Assembly (NCBI GenBank): GCA_027623015.1
Contig: JAQBVR010000008.1
Coordinates: 1-46,774 of the forward strand
DNA length: 46,774 bases
DNA from: a bacterium
GTDB taxonomy: Bacteria; Patescibacteriota; Gracilibacteria; Peribacterales; Peribacteraceae
Reading direction: 5' to 3'
A program made the position numbers and the translations under genes. Positions 17,392 through 27,279 of the stretch are shown piece after piece. The number at the start of each line of letters is the position of its first letter. The first letter of the stretch is position 1. Below the pieces are notes generated by a model. That model ran no database searches, was not told the DNA's origin, and saw nothing but the letters and a program-made list of their open reading frames with translations.

Positions 17392-18149
17392 GTGAAATAC
17401 CACAACCTCAGCAGGCACTGAGTCTAGATACTCTTCCTGAAAAAAGCCGTGCAGCGCTAATGAAAGCGGTGATCGACACATTGGATCTCCAAGAAGAGGG
17501 TATGGGAGCATTACCCACATTGCGTGCTGGTATCCGTGAGGTTGCAGCCCAACAAAAGCTAGGTGAAGTTGTTACTATATTGGAAAATGATACAGCGTTT
17601 GAAAATCGTGAAGACTTCGAATCACTTCGTGATCTTTTAAGGCAAGAAGTAATCTTATTTGATTTCGAAAGACAATATGCTGCGGAGATGACTCCCGAGG
17701 AAGAGAGTTCAGTGATGAGATTCCTTAAGCGAAACAAAGTGGCAATCGCAGTTGTTCTTGTGGCTCTTGCTACAGGAGGAATTGTAGCCGGTCTGCATAG
17801 TGCAGGCATTATTACACTTACGCGATTACCATTTACTGAACCAGTGCAAGCTTTCTTTGCTAGTGCATCTGACACAGTGCAAGAATGGTGGGGTTCACTG
17901 CAGTCTTGGTGGGCAGGAGGAGGAGATGTAGCAGCAACGGATGCAGCTAAGAGTGAGGCTGGACAATTAGCAGAAGAGGCTGTTAGTGATGCACAAAGGG
18001 CTTACGATGGCGATATTGTTTCAGAGGCCCCGCTGTCACCTAGTCCGTCAGATAAGTTCTACGATAGCTCAGGAGGCATAAATGCTGATCCTCCAGCCAA
18101 ACTAGATAATGGAACGGATCCATTTTCTTTGGACGATGGCTCAAAATAG
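17388..18149 (+). CDS. Hypothetical single-pass membrane protein B1
   Basis: A 253-aa protein: a helical, acidic N-terminal ~115 residues, one basic-flanked transmembrane segment (FLKRNKVAIAVVLVALATGG, about 118-142), then a Trp-rich and Pro/Ser-rich C-terminal part that would lie outside the membrane if the positive-inside rule holds. There is no signal peptide or known domain. Translation is coupled to A1 by an ATGA overlap. Its architecture matches B2 (N-terminal soluble domain, one membrane segment, Pro-rich tail), although sequence identity is low by eye. Confidence 0.75.
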   Translation: MSEIPQPQQALSLDTLPEKSRAALMKAVIDTLDLQEEGMGALPTLRAGIREVAAQQKLGEVVTILENDTAFENREDFESLRDLLRQEVILFDFERQYAAEMTPEEESSVMRFLKRNKVAIAVVLVALATGGIVAGLHSAGIITLTRLPFTEPVQAFFASASDTVQEWWGSLQSWWAGGGDVAATDAAKSEAGQLAEEAVSDAQRAYDGDIVSEAPLSPSPSDKFYDSSGGINADPPAKLDNGTDPFSLDDGSK

Positions 18150-18164
18150 GGCAAGTTACTTTTA

Positions 18165-18193
18165 TTGAGTAAAACAGCATTAAATGCTATAAT
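18165..18193 (+). promoter_or_regulatory. Promoter of the A2-B2 gene pair
   Basis: TTGAGT (18165-18170), 17-nt spacer, perfect TATAAT (18188-18193). The ATG at 18204 is 10 nt downstream of the -10. The promoter overlaps the apparent TTG-started extension of A2, which argues against that earlier start. Confidence 0.75.
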
Positions 18194-18203
18194 CAGACTA
18201 TAT

Positions 18204-18629
18204 ATGCTTACGAAGATCTACCTTACTTCGGCAGAACAAAAGCAATTTAGTTCTCTATCTGAAGAACTTAAAGAGGGTTGGAAAGTTACTGATCAGGAAA
18301 TCACATATAAAGATACTCCTGAGCGTTTCAAGATGCGTTTATCTTTCTTGCATGTGCATGATCCAAAACTCCTTGCATTCAAAGAGCAGCTTCAAGAAGT
18401 AGAAGATAAAGCATCAGCAGTTGCACTACTAGAGGCCATGGACCTTTCAGATGTGCATCAGCCAGATCTAGCGCAACTATTCTTTACACTAGGGCCGGAT
18501 GCAGTGACTTCATTTATTGGTGGTATGCTTACATCTGCAAAAAATGACAAAGATATAGAGGGAGTTGCAGCATTGTCCATGATTCGTAATCAGCTCATCA
18601 AATCTCTTGCCTTACACTTCGCATCATGA
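18204..18629 (+). CDS. Hypothetical protein A2 (paralogue of A1)
   Basis: A 141-aa acidic helical protein related to A1; the closest match is in the last 60 residues (LFFTLG, TSFI, LTSA, DIEGVAAL, IRNQL). The frame is open upstream to a TTG at 18165, but I chose the ATG at 18204: its MLTKIYLT aligns with the A1 N-terminus MPTLYLT, and a complete promoter occupies 18165-18193. Its stop overlaps the B2 start by 4 nt. Function unknown; the paired arrangement suggests a cytoplasmic partner of the membrane protein B2. Confidence 0.78.
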   Translation: MLTKIYLTSAEQKQFSSLSEELKEGWKVTDQEITYKDTPERFKMRLSFLHVHDPKLLAFKEQLQEVEDKASAVALLEAMDLSDVHQPDLAQLFFTLGPDAVTSFIGGMLTSAKNDKDIEGVAALSMIRNQLIKSLALHFAS

Positions 18630-19468
18630 GTACAGCAGATATCCTTCCAGAGGCAGAGCCAACGATAGACTCAAACGAATGGTCGGGTCCTGCACCGCTT
18701 TTGCCTACACCAGAACGCGTATCGCAATTTCTCGAGATGGATATCGAAACGGTACGGACGATGTTTATCAATGTGAATGAACGGGCAGGCCTCGTAGATA
18801 GGATCATCGCAGAACAAGATGCACTAGCAAACGTGCATAACAACATCACGCATGAAGAGATTTCTGCATTGGTGAATATAGCAGGGGAGCGCTTAGCTCT
18901 AAATCCTACGATGGATCTCGAGGAACTGGAGTTTACATTGCACGAAGCTCGCTCTACTTTTGCAGCAAATAGTCACTTCCTTGAAGCATCAAGCCCTCAT
19001 GCGCTGGATAGTGGGGAGGCGAAGGCTGCAGTCCTTGAGAAGGTGACAGATTCGAAAGTAAAAGCAGAAACAACAGAAGAGAGGAGTTTGTGGGCCAAAG
19101 CTTGGGATGTCATCACATACATGCCTCGCAAACACCCTGTAATCACAGCGCTAATCGCACTTGCTGCAGCGGGGTGGGGGATCTACGCACTGTGGGATTA
19201 TTTGGGTGAAGCCATCGTTATACCGAATCCTATGGATGGTGCAGCTGATGTAGCTAATGAACTTGTTGCTCCGGTAGGAGGGGAGTTTGGTGCAATCAAT
19301 GATGGAGGAATCGTTCCTCCCAATTTGGATATTCCAGACCCTGGTGCTCCAACTTACGATCCTGGAGCAGGAACTCCAGATGTATTTGCGAGTCCTCAAA
19401 CTCCAGATGTACCGACACCAACTGTAAATCCAAAGATATCGGATCTATATCCAGATGGTCCGAATTGA
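18626..19468 (+). CDS. Hypothetical single-pass membrane protein B2
   Basis: A 280-aa protein with a helical N-terminal ~165 residues, one membrane segment (ITALIALAAAGWGIYALW, about 172-197) after a basic RKHP, and a Pro/Asp/Gly-rich C-terminal tail of about 80 residues with repeated PD/PNP/PGA motifs that looks extended and probably extracytoplasmic. It overlaps A2 by 4 nt. It lies directly upstream of the 1,677-aa giant gene, which may belong to the same transcript. No known domain. Confidence 0.75.
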   Translation: MSTADILPEAEPTIDSNEWSGPAPLLPTPERVSQFLEMDIETVRTMFINVNERAGLVDRIIAEQDALANVHNNITHEEISALVNIAGERLALNPTMDLEELEFTLHEARSTFAANSHFLEASSPHALDSGEAKAAVLEKVTDSKVKAETTEERSLWAKAWDVITYMPRKHPVITALIALAAAGWGIYALWDYLGEAIVIPNPMDGAADVANELVAPVGGEFGAINDGGIVPPNLDIPDPGAPTYDPGAGTPDVFASPQTPDVPTPTVNPKISDLYPDGPN

Positions 19469-19595
19469 TCTGATCACATAAAAATATTACACCAATACAA
19501 ACATAGCAAATGAAAGACCCAATCAAGGCGAAAATACAGAAGCGAAAGAATCGCAAGAACGTTTATTCGAACAATATGGCCTGATTTCTCAGCTA

Positions 19596-22500
19596 ATGCG
19601 ATATCGTAGATCACTTGGTCCTGAGCGTGAGTCCGTACAAGATCTCCAAACTTTGGAGTTAAAAAAAGAACGTGAAATACTTCAGGATAAGACAATGTTT
19701 ACTGATTTTGGAGAGATTGCACGTGCAAATGAATTCTATTGGAGAATTAAGTCAATGCAATTAGAAGCATTGCTAAAAGGTAAAACACAGCCTCTAAGAT
19801 TACTATCAGCACAAGAGACAAAAAAATACAGAAAAGAACTCATCGTAGGAAATCAAGCCATGACGTATTACCAGTATATGCCTCAAGTTCAAGAACAGGT
19901 GATTGATTTTATGGATATGTACGACCAAGAATTTGTACGGGTATTACCCTTTCTTTCTAAGGTTCAGCGTGAACATTTACAAGAGGAACATGCAATAGCG
20001 CTTGAGTACATGCTTGTGTTACGAACAGCAGTAGATGACCGAAGAAATTATTCATCTATATTTTTAATTGACCAAGAGCATGCTCGTATCGAAGACCGAC
20101 TGATTGATGAGAAGGACATGAAACAACAGGAGCGTACGACATTAGAAAAGGAACAACTGTCATTGCATAGCGCACGCGGAACTCTTGCTAAATCTCTCAC
20201 ACCTGAATCCAAAGAAGCTCTTGCTAAAGAGGACAAGATGATAAAGGACTTTCGTGATACTGAAGATGTTCAAAAAAAAATACAAATTCAAAAAGACCTA
20301 ATACTTTATCGTCGAGAAGTTAGATTTGATCAAGATAAGAAAATCATCGACATATTGAAGGGTAATCCTGAGGGGAAGGATATTCCTGGTGCGCCGAAAA
20401 ACTTTCTTCCGCAACGATTGTATCTTCAGACTATTCAGCTTCGCTATAATCAGAGTCGAAAGATTCAGGTTGAACTTGCAAAGGACGAACAATACAAAGG
20501 TTGGGAACCAGAAGACAAAAACGCAGCACAGAAACTGTTGAGTCAAGAGCGCCGCAGTTACATGGATCAGATGATAGCAGTAACGCAACAGATGGCAGGT
20601 TACCACCTTGCAATGTACGAGATGACCTCAATTCAAAATCACTTTGGAAATGACTTTTCCCTTGAGCACACAGGTAACCCTTATGAAGCAGAAACACCAA
20701 AAGATATATTAGAAAATGTAGACAAGAGTATCGATGGTGCTCGAGATTTTCATGATGAAAGATTGCAAGCTGCTTTGAATAAAGTTGACTCTGCATTTAG
20801 TCCAAATGGCTTTGAAAATCTGAAAGATGCTGGAATCATGGAGATCCTAGAATCAGCTGATGGCATCTCCTCAGTCGTAAGAAATCTCATTCTAGCAACA
20901 ACACCAGAGGGGGCAACCCGAGACTCCATTGCTGCTTGGATAGATAAAAATCTTCCACTCGCCATTCAAGATTCTCTAGGAGAAGGTCCTACGAAAAAAG
21001 AAAAATTACAGAAAATAAGAGATGTATTTATACGTTTTCGAGACACTGGGGCTATTGGCAAATTTAGAAAAACGCTAGCTAGGGTACAAGAAATGCCAGA
21101 TGCATCCCAATTTGCAGGTCAAGAATATCAGTTGGAGGCTGCTAAGCAATTGAATCCTGATACAGTATCTAAAGAAACTATAGGTAAAAAAGTGATTGTG
21201 AATAAAAAGGAAGTTTTTGTAAATGGTGCAACTGTGTACAGAGTGTTACTCGACCAAATGCACAAGGATGGAGAGGCATTCGAAAAAGGATATGGTACGT
21301 TCTTGAAGGAGATGGAGGATCTTGTAGATGTCCGCTTAGGACTTATAGCAGAGATTGATTCTATCAAAGAGGGTTGGAGGAAGCTTTCCATCACTATTAC
21401 TGCAGTCGTAGGTGGTTCGACTGGATTAGTTATTGCTGGCGCTGCACTTGGTGGCTCCGCTCTGACCTATGGTGCAATGAAAGTGCCTAAGGCTGTCTCG
21501 TTACTCCGATCTGGTACAGGTAATGTTGTACGACTCGGGAATCAAGCTGTACGTGGAATGATGCGCCCAGATAGATTGCTTACTGGAGGAGCTGCTGTCT
21601 ACCAAGGATACCGCACCTATAAGGACATAGAACGACTTGGGGAGATAACTAAATCTCTAGAAAAAGAGCGTACGAAAAGAATTACTGAACTGAAAAGAAC
21701 AGGGTTTGAGTCAGTAGATGGAGATAAGACTTTTACCTATGAGGGAGCTGGGAAGAAGATAACAATAAAAGTTAATGATCTCGATAAGGCTCTACAGGGA
21801 CAAAGTACTGCTCAAATTATCCGTACAGTTGTTAGTGCTACTGAAACTACTGCATTGGCGTATTTAGCTATTCGTGGTGTAGGCACTGCTGTAAGAACGG
21901 TTGCAACACGTGCATTTTTACCGTTAGTTATAGCTGAAGTTGCCATCGAGTCAGTCGTTCATACAGTAGACCAAAGCGCAGATCGTGAGTTCCTTCTCAA
22001 TGCACCAGCGTGGCTCATTGCACGTATCAATCTTGAGGATGCGATAGGGGAGACACCGTATTCTATGCTTGCCAAGTCTTCTGGTCGCATGATCACAGAT
22101 AATCTATTCTCGTATGGAGAAAAGACGAAAAACGTGGAAGAGAAGACAGATATTCGCATGAAGATGATCTTTTCTATTTTAAATAACGAACTACGTTCAT
22201 TCCCAGACATAGCTACTGATCTATATGGAGGAAGTACGCACCCAAGTAATCTCGAGAGATTCTACGAAGGGAAAGAAGCATTCTTCAATGCAACATTTCT
22301 TCCTGTATTTACAAGACGTTTGCAAAGCGTTGCAGGAGGAAAGCTGAGTCTAGAAGACATTTCCAAGGGTAAGGTGAATAGTAGCTGGGGCGTGCCACTA
22401 CCTGGTTGGTTAGACTCACCAAATATTTCACTCGTTGAAGTGCGCACGGCAATGCGTGAGTCTATGGTCTACTGTCAGCAGCTTGTACGCATGAGTGATT

Positions 22501-24629
22501 ACTCTGATGCTGTTGCTGAACAGGCAAAGATCCAAGAAGAACTTAAAAAGAACCCAGATGACCTCAAACTTAAACTTCGTTCGGATATATTGGCAGATAT
22601 TATTTCTGCACTTGGTCAGAGGAAGGTCTTTGGAAAGCCTGCATCAGAACTTGATCCTAAAGAAGACATTGGCTTGAAATATGCTAACAGAGATGATATT
22701 TACAAATTAGCAGTAGAAAATGCAGGAGATCGTGGTCGTCTTGCACACGTCGTTCCTGCAACATATGAAGAGTCAGAAGCTGCTACAGACCCCGACTGGA
22801 TACATAGACACATACGTCCGATACTTGGTAACAAGCCCTTTGGCATCACGCATAAAGAAGTAGACAGACAAAAATATATGTATGCAGCACAGCAAGTACG
22901 GAACTTATTAAAGGATCCAAAGTTGCCGGAAAATACCTCTGATCGTGCAGCACTTGTAGAGATGACGCGATCTGCCGTTGAGCATGTTTCGAGTAAGCGT
23001 AGCACTCTTCGCCGTAGTGGAGATGGTATGAACCCTATTCAATTTAATGGAAGGCTTGGTGCGGGTAATGCTGGACTTGGACTTGGTGAACTTGCTGGAA
23101 AGAAAGAATTTGATCAAAGTAAAGTAATAGGTGAGCTGTCAGAATCTGTACGCCTTACAAATGGTGACAAGCTGTACCTAAAAACGTATGTGTATGGAGA
23201 TCTGAAAGATCCCTCAAAGATGTACGTGGTGCAAAAGGCGTCTTTAGATGTAGACTTAGCTGTTCCAGTTGCAAGAGCTATATGGGTCAACACTCGCTCT
23301 CTTCGTAACGAAGGCTCAAGACGTATAGTACAAGGTCAACCACTGATCATGTCTGGTGCAGATTTTGCTAAACACCAGCCAAATGGAAAGAAACTTCTCG
23401 ATGAGATAGCTTCTATAAATACGGCGTTTGATGCTAAGAATGATGCAGATAATCTGAAGCGTTTCGAAGCAATGCGTGCTGCGAATAAGCCAAAAGTTGC
23501 TGAAGTACATGAAAAGGCTATCAAGCAGCAAAGTACTTTACATAAGTTGCCATTTGGAGAGCGGTACATGTATGTGTCGTATTCAAAAGAAAACGGCTTT
23601 GTGTATCTCGATATGTATCAAGATGATCGTATCAACTATCCAGCATTTAGAGCTCCACCAGATCAGCAACGGATAAAGGAGAAGAAAGACAATCCTCCTG
23701 TAGAAATGAAGATGGGAGACAGTAGTCCATATTTCCTTAATGCTGATTATCGAGAAACTTTTGCAAAGAATGGTATAGATCCTAAGCTGTATGAAGATGC
23801 TTTGTCATACCCAGTAGTAAATGAGGGGTATACAAAACTTGATGATCGCTATTCGATTCAGAAGATTCTCTCTGTCTATGTAAAAGTACATACAGAATTG
23901 TGTGAAGATGCTGAGAATAACATTCTTCCACTCTATAAGAAGATGAATACACCTGAAGACAAGATCCTGTTCTTGCGAACGCTGAATAACTTGATTCAAG
24001 AAGAGCGAAACCCTCGAAGGCCAAACTACACAAGAGCATTCGATGTAGCAGCTCGTAGAGTTCTCTTGGAAGTTGCACGTGCGAAGGAAGAACATGCGGT
24101 CTATGAGCACGTAAGCGAAGGGAAAGTACATTGGCAGACAGAGATGCACGTAGATGGGAACACCTATGATGTTGGTATCAAAAGCAATTCACGTTCGAAA
24201 AGTGGTGGTGTGTTATACCAACCAAACAAAGAGACAGATTCAGTTACTGTCATCTATAAAGAAAAGGGGACAGATAAAGAACACAAGTGGACGGTATGGG
24301 GACATAGATTCTTTGCTTCTGAGAAGTTTCCAAAAGAAGTTCGAGATATCGTATTTGCAGCGATAACGACGCCAACAGAAAATGGTATCGCATGGAATAG
24401 CATGCAACATGTTTACGAGAGATTTCCTCACGATAGTGGTTACACTAGCAGACTCTATGAATCATGTGAGGAAATGTATGAACAAGCTTTGAACAAGCAG
24501 GAAGTACTAAAGGGCTTGTTCGAATCTATTCGTGATAATGGTGCGAAGGTTACGAAGGAAACTTGGGTGGATATACGTAATGATATGCGAAAGAGCGAAA
24601 TAAGGGGGGATTTTGACAAAACGAACTAA
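19596..24629 (+). CDS. Giant hypothetical protein with two hydrophobic regions
   Basis: At least 1,677 aa. The first ~600 residues are highly charged and predicted helical or coiled-coil. A Gly/Ala-rich hydrophobic segment lies at about 597-625 (TAVVGGSTGLVIAGAALGG), a second hydrophobic region at about 740-790, then ~880 mainly soluble residues with no domain I recognise. The Gly-rich hairpin resembles the one in the giant protein at the left edge, so the two may be analogous, though I see no convincing homology. The coding-like frame continues 38 codons upstream of this ATG to a TAA at 19479-19481, without ATG, GTG or TTG. The real start may therefore be non-canonical (ATA 19503 or CTG 19581) or this ATG. 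It follows B2 by 127 nt. Confidence 0.82.
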   Translation: MRYRRSLGPERESVQDLQTLELKKEREILQDKTMFTDFGEIARANEFYWRIKSMQLEALLKGKTQPLRLLSAQETKKYRKELIVGNQAMTYYQYMPQVQEQVIDFMDMYDQEFVRVLPFLSKVQREHLQEEHAIALEYMLVLRTAVDDRRNYSSIFLIDQEHARIEDRLIDEKDMKQQERTTLEKEQLSLHSARGTLAKSLTPESKEALAKEDKMIKDFRDTEDVQKKIQIQKDLILYRREVRFDQDKKIIDILKGNPEGKDIPGAPKNFLPQRLYLQTIQLRYNQSRKIQVELAKDEQYKGWEPEDKNAAQKLLSQERRSYMDQMIAVTQQMAGYHLAMYEMTSIQNHFGNDFSLEHTGNPYEAETPKDILENVDKSIDGARDFHDERLQAALNKVDSAFSPNGFENLKDAGIMEILESADGISSVVRNLILATTPEGATRDSIAAWIDKNLPLAIQDSLGEGPTKKEKLQKIRDVFIRFRDTGAIGKFRKTLARVQEMPDASQFAGQEYQLEAAKQLNPDTVSKETIGKKVIVNKKEVFVNGATVYRVLLDQMHKDGEAFEKGYGTFLKEMEDLVDVRLGLIAEIDSIKEGWRKLSITITAVVGGSTGLVIAGAALGGSALTYGAMKVPKAVSLLRSGTGNVVRLGNQAVRGMMRPDRLLTGGAAVYQGYRTYKDIERLGEITKSLEKERTKRITELKRTGFESVDGDKTFTYEGAGKKITIKVNDLDKALQGQSTAQIIRTVVSATETTALAYLAIRGVGTAVRTVATRAFLPLVIAEVAIESVVHTVDQSADREFLLNAPAWLIARINLEDAIGETPYSMLAKSSGRMITDNLFSYGEKTKNVEEKTDIRMKMIFSILNNELRSFPDIATDLYGGSTHPSNLERFYEGKEAFFNATFLPVFTRRLQSVAGGKLSLEDISKGKVNSSWGVPLPGWLDSPNISLVEVRTAMRESMVYCQQLVRMSDYSDAVAEQAKIQEELKKNPDDLKLKLRSDILADIISALGQRKVFGKPASELDPKEDIGLKYANRDDIYKLAVENAGDRGRLAHVVPATYEESEAATDPDWIHRHIRPILGNKPFGITHKEVDRQKYMYAAQQVRNLLKDPKLPENTSDRAALVEMTRSAVEHVSSKRSTLRRSGDGMNPIQFNGRLGAGNAGLGLGELAGKKEFDQSKVIGELSESVRLTNGDKLYLKTYVYGDLKDPSKMYVVQKASLDVDLAVPVARAIWVNTRSLRNEGSRRIVQGQPLIMSGADFAKHQPNGKKLLDEIASINTAFDAKNDADNLKRFEAMRAANKPKVAEVHEKAIKQQSTLHKLPFGERYMYVSYSKENGFVYLDMYQDDRINYPAFRAPPDQQRIKEKKDNPPVEMKMGDSSPYFLNADYRETFAKNGIDPKLYEDALSYPVVNEGYTKLDDRYSIQKILSVYVKVHTELCEDAENNILPLYKKMNTPEDKILFLRTLNNLIQEERNPRRPNYTRAFDVAARRVLLEVARAKEEHAVYEHVSEGKVHWQTEMHVDGNTYDVGIKSNSRSKSGGVLYQPNKETDSVTVIYKEKGTDKEHKWTVWGHRFFASEKFPKEVRDIVFAAITTPTENGIAWNSMQHVYERFPHDSGYTSRLYESCEEMYEQALNKQEVLKGLFESIRDNGAKVTKETWVDIRNDMRKSEIRGDFDKTN

Positions 24630-24669
24630 GTAGATTCATTCTATGTGGTTTTCCCCTAGAATCAGCGCA

Positions 24670-26487
24670 ATGGATATACGAAACTTTTGCATCATAGCTC
24701 ACATTGATCACGGCAAATCCACCCTAGCTGACCGCATGATTGAAAAGACAGGGACACGTGAAAAGCGTGAGATGAAGGATCAACTTCTAGATACCATGGA
24801 TCTTGAACGTGAACGGGGTATAACAATCAAATTGCAGCCTGTCCGTATGACATTTAACGGGCTACAGCTCAATCTTATCGATACGCCAGGGCACACAGAC
24901 TTTCGCTATGAGGTAAGTCGTTCTCTTGCTGCATGTGAGGGGGCTATCCTCTTGGTAGATGCATCACAGGGGATTCAAGCGCAAACTCTTGCTGTTCTGT
25001 ACATGGCTATGGAACATGATCTCACTATTATCCCTGTCCTTAATAAGATAGACCTTCCAGCCGCAGACCCAGAGCGTGTGTCTGAAGAGGTTATGAAGCT
25101 TCTTGGTTGCAAAAAGGAGGATATACTTCGGATTTCTGCCAAAGATGGTATTGGCGTTGAAGATGTCTTGCAAGCGGTTATCGATCGCATTCCTGCTCCA
25201 ACACCAAGTACTCAAGAACCAGATGTTGCTCGAGCTCTCATCTTCGATGCGGTTATGGACCAGTATAGAGGTGCAGTTGCCTACGTTCGCGTTGTAGAGG
25301 GAGCCCTAGTAAAAGGCATGAAGATACACCTCCTTGGAACCAAGGCTCAGTATGAGATTCTAGATATTGGTCACTTTTCCCCACAATACGTCTCAAACCA
25401 GGGTTTGAATGAAGGGGAGATTGGTTACGTTGTTACAGGTGCAAAAGATGTATTTGATGTACGCACAGGAGATACTATTTCGAGCAAAGAGGGTATAGAT
25501 CCATTGCCTGGGTACAAGCATGTCCAGCCTATGGTATTTGCTGGGCTGTACCCGTCTGAGGCAGATGGTTACCCAGACTTGCGTGATGCATTGGAAAAGC
25601 TCTCTCTTAACGATGCTTCACTTTTGGTCGAGCCTGAACGAAATGCAGCTCTTGGAAATGGTTTTCGTTGCGGTTTCCTTGGATTACTCCATATGGACAT
25701 CGTCCAAGAGAGACTCGAACGTGAATACGACTGTGACCTCATCATTACTGCCCCAAGTGTACTTTACGAAATCAAACTCCAGTCGAAGAATCCTGCAGAA
25801 ATCGTTCGATCAAGCATGTTGAAAGTTGATGAGCCAGACGTAGCAAACATCAGCAATCCTGCAGATTTTCCAGATCCGACATACATTTGTGAAATCCGAG
25901 AGCCATGGGTGAAGCTTGAGATTGTCTGTCGTGAACAGGATGTAGGCCCAGCTATGACTCTGGTCCAAGAACGTCGAGGGTTACATCAGGCAATTGAGTT
26001 TCTCGATGCCGATAGAGCCTTACTGCACTTTGAAGTTCCCCTTCAGGCAATTGTTTTAGATTTCTTTGACAAGCTAAAGTCTTCAACTGCAGGCTATGCA
26101 TCTATGAGCTATGAACCTCTCGGGTACAGAGCTGGAGATCTTGTAAAGTTGTCTATACTACTTTTGGGTGAACCGGCAGAAGCTCTGAGTACTATAGTTC
26201 ATAAGTCGGAATCTCATACCGCGGGTGCGGCTATTTGCAAGAAATTGAAAGAGGTCTTACCAAAAGCGCAGTACCAGATATCTATCCAAGCAGCTATCGG
26301 AGCAAAGGTGGTAGCACGAGAAACTCTTTCTGCATTTCGGAAAGATGTGACAAGCGGACTGTATGGAGGGGACATCACGAGAAAACGTAAGCATCTTGAA
26401 AAGCAAAAGAAAGGTAAGAAGCGTCTAAAAAAGATGGGAAAGGTGACACTAACCCAAGAAGCATTTCTCAGTGTCTTAAAACGCTAA
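24670..26487 (+). CDS. lepA: Elongation factor 4 (LepA)
   Basis: A 605-aa ribosome-associated GTPase, back-translocase/biogenesis factor, of the usual length. N-terminal IRNFCIIAHIDHGKSTLADR carries the P-loop. Switch region RERGITIK, DTPGHTDFRYEV (G3) and NKIDLP (G4) follow, then domains II, III and V and the LepA-specific C-terminal domain with AIGAKVVARETLSAFRKDV, YGGDITRK and a basic end. I chose ATG 24670 rather than 24643 because it matches the family's N-terminus, and TAGAAT at 24657-24662 puts the -10 box 7 nt before it. The last bases overlap the stop of the convergent downstream gene. Confidence 0.96.
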   Translation: MDIRNFCIIAHIDHGKSTLADRMIEKTGTREKREMKDQLLDTMDLERERGITIKLQPVRMTFNGLQLNLIDTPGHTDFRYEVSRSLAACEGAILLVDASQGIQAQTLAVLYMAMEHDLTIIPVLNKIDLPAADPERVSEEVMKLLGCKKEDILRISAKDGIGVEDVLQAVIDRIPAPTPSTQEPDVARALIFDAVMDQYRGAVAYVRVVEGALVKGMKIHLLGTKAQYEILDIGHFSPQYVSNQGLNEGEIGYVVTGAKDVFDVRTGDTISSKEGIDPLPGYKHVQPMVFAGLYPSEADGYPDLRDALEKLSLNDASLLVEPERNAALGNGFRCGFLGLLHMDIVQERLEREYDCDLIITAPSVLYEIKLQSKNPAEIVRSSMLKVDEPDVANISNPADFPDPTYICEIREPWVKLEIVCREQDVGPAMTLVQERRGLHQAIEFLDADRALLHFEVPLQAIVLDFFDKLKSSTAGYASMSYEPLGYRAGDLVKLSILLLGEPAEALSTIVHKSESHTAGAAICKKLKEVLPKAQYQISIQAAIGAKVVARETLSAFRKDVTSGLYGGDITRKRKHLEKQKKGKKRLKKMGKVTLTQEAFLSVLKR

Positions 26488-27185
26488 GCGTCATCGTCTT
26501 CCTCCGCTTTCGTTGGCACAAGATCTAAAAATGCCTTTTTTGCAGCAGGTAAAAATGGTTCGAAGACTGCTTGGAGAATGTTTGCTGTGAGTGGCTGTAT
26601 TTTCTCAAATGGTGTTTTCATATCTTTCCCAGCAAGGTAATCCTTCATCACGAATGTAGCGAGTTGCAATACCGTTCCATCGATGTTTCCTTCATCGACC
26701 ATAAGTTTTAGGAGTATCTTCTCTGGTTCAACGGCGAGGACCATCTGCATGCGGGTGATCCACTCTACGAGTGTTCGGTTTGTTTCGTCGCTAAATTGCC
26801 CGTCTTCTGTAAGCTGTATACTTTCTTCTACCTCATCTGTGGAGGTTTTATTCATAGATTCAAGTAAGTATGTTTGCACTTCTTCTTTGCAGCCTTCATG
26901 GACGAGAGAGATGATCGCAAGGATGAAGATGCTCGGACAGTCGCGTGCGACGAGACGAGAGATAAGTACGAAGAGGTGAGAGTACTTGTCGTCACCCAAG
27001 AATTGGATGATGGTTTTGGCTACTTGATTATCTCGCTTCTTCGACTTTTTTTCCTGCTTACGTACTTGTTTGGCTGCAGCAGCATTTGCCGCAAATCGCG
27101 CTTTGGCTTCTTCGCTCAATTCTTCTGGAGCTCCTCCTGTGCTTTCATCTGGGCCGGCGATGTCTAGACCTCCGAGTTCGGACAT
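26484..27185 (-). CDS. Conserved-looking hypothetical protein
   Basis: A 233-aa protein with an Ala/Glu-rich N-terminus, a very basic segment (KQVRKQEKKSKKRD, about 39-52), a helical core with a short hydrophobic stretch (FILAIISLV) and an acidic C-terminal end. No family recognised. Its TAG (26484-26486) overlaps the TAA of lepA (26485-26487), so the two convergent genes share stop-codon bases. On the minus strand, TATACT at 27192-27197 ends 6 nt before the ATG, a leaderless arrangement. Confidence 0.75.
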   Translation of the reverse strand: MSELGGLDIAGPDESTGGAPEELSEEAKARFAANAAAAKQVRKQEKKSKKRDNQVAKTIIQFLGDDKYSHLFVLISRLVARDCPSIFILAIISLVHEGCKEEVQTYLLESMNKTSTDEVEESIQLTEDGQFSDETNRTLVEWITRMQMVLAVEPEKILLKLMVDEGNIDGTVLQLATFVMKDYLAGKDMKTPFEKIQPLTANILQAVFEPFLPAAKKAFLDLVPTKAEEDDDA

Positions 27186-27233
27186 AGAGATAGTATAGCT
27201 GAATTATGTTTTGTGTATCATGAATTATGAGTG

Positions 27234-27265
27234 AAAAAACCGAGAGCCATAGGCTTACTCTCGGT
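27234..27265 (-). terminator. Intrinsic terminator of the tRNA pair
   Basis: On the minus strand an 8-bp stem ACCGAGAG/CTCTCGGT (27239-27246 with 27258-27265, 11-nt loop) is followed by six T (complement of 27234-27239), directly downstream of the two minus-strand tRNA genes. Confidence 0.85.
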
Positions 27266-27279
27266 ATGAAATCTTGTAA

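Noticed and set aside
24643-24669. Nine extra codons at the lepA N-terminus
   Set aside because: LepA proteins begin with the IRNF segment, and a -10 box lies 7 nt before the ATG at 24670.
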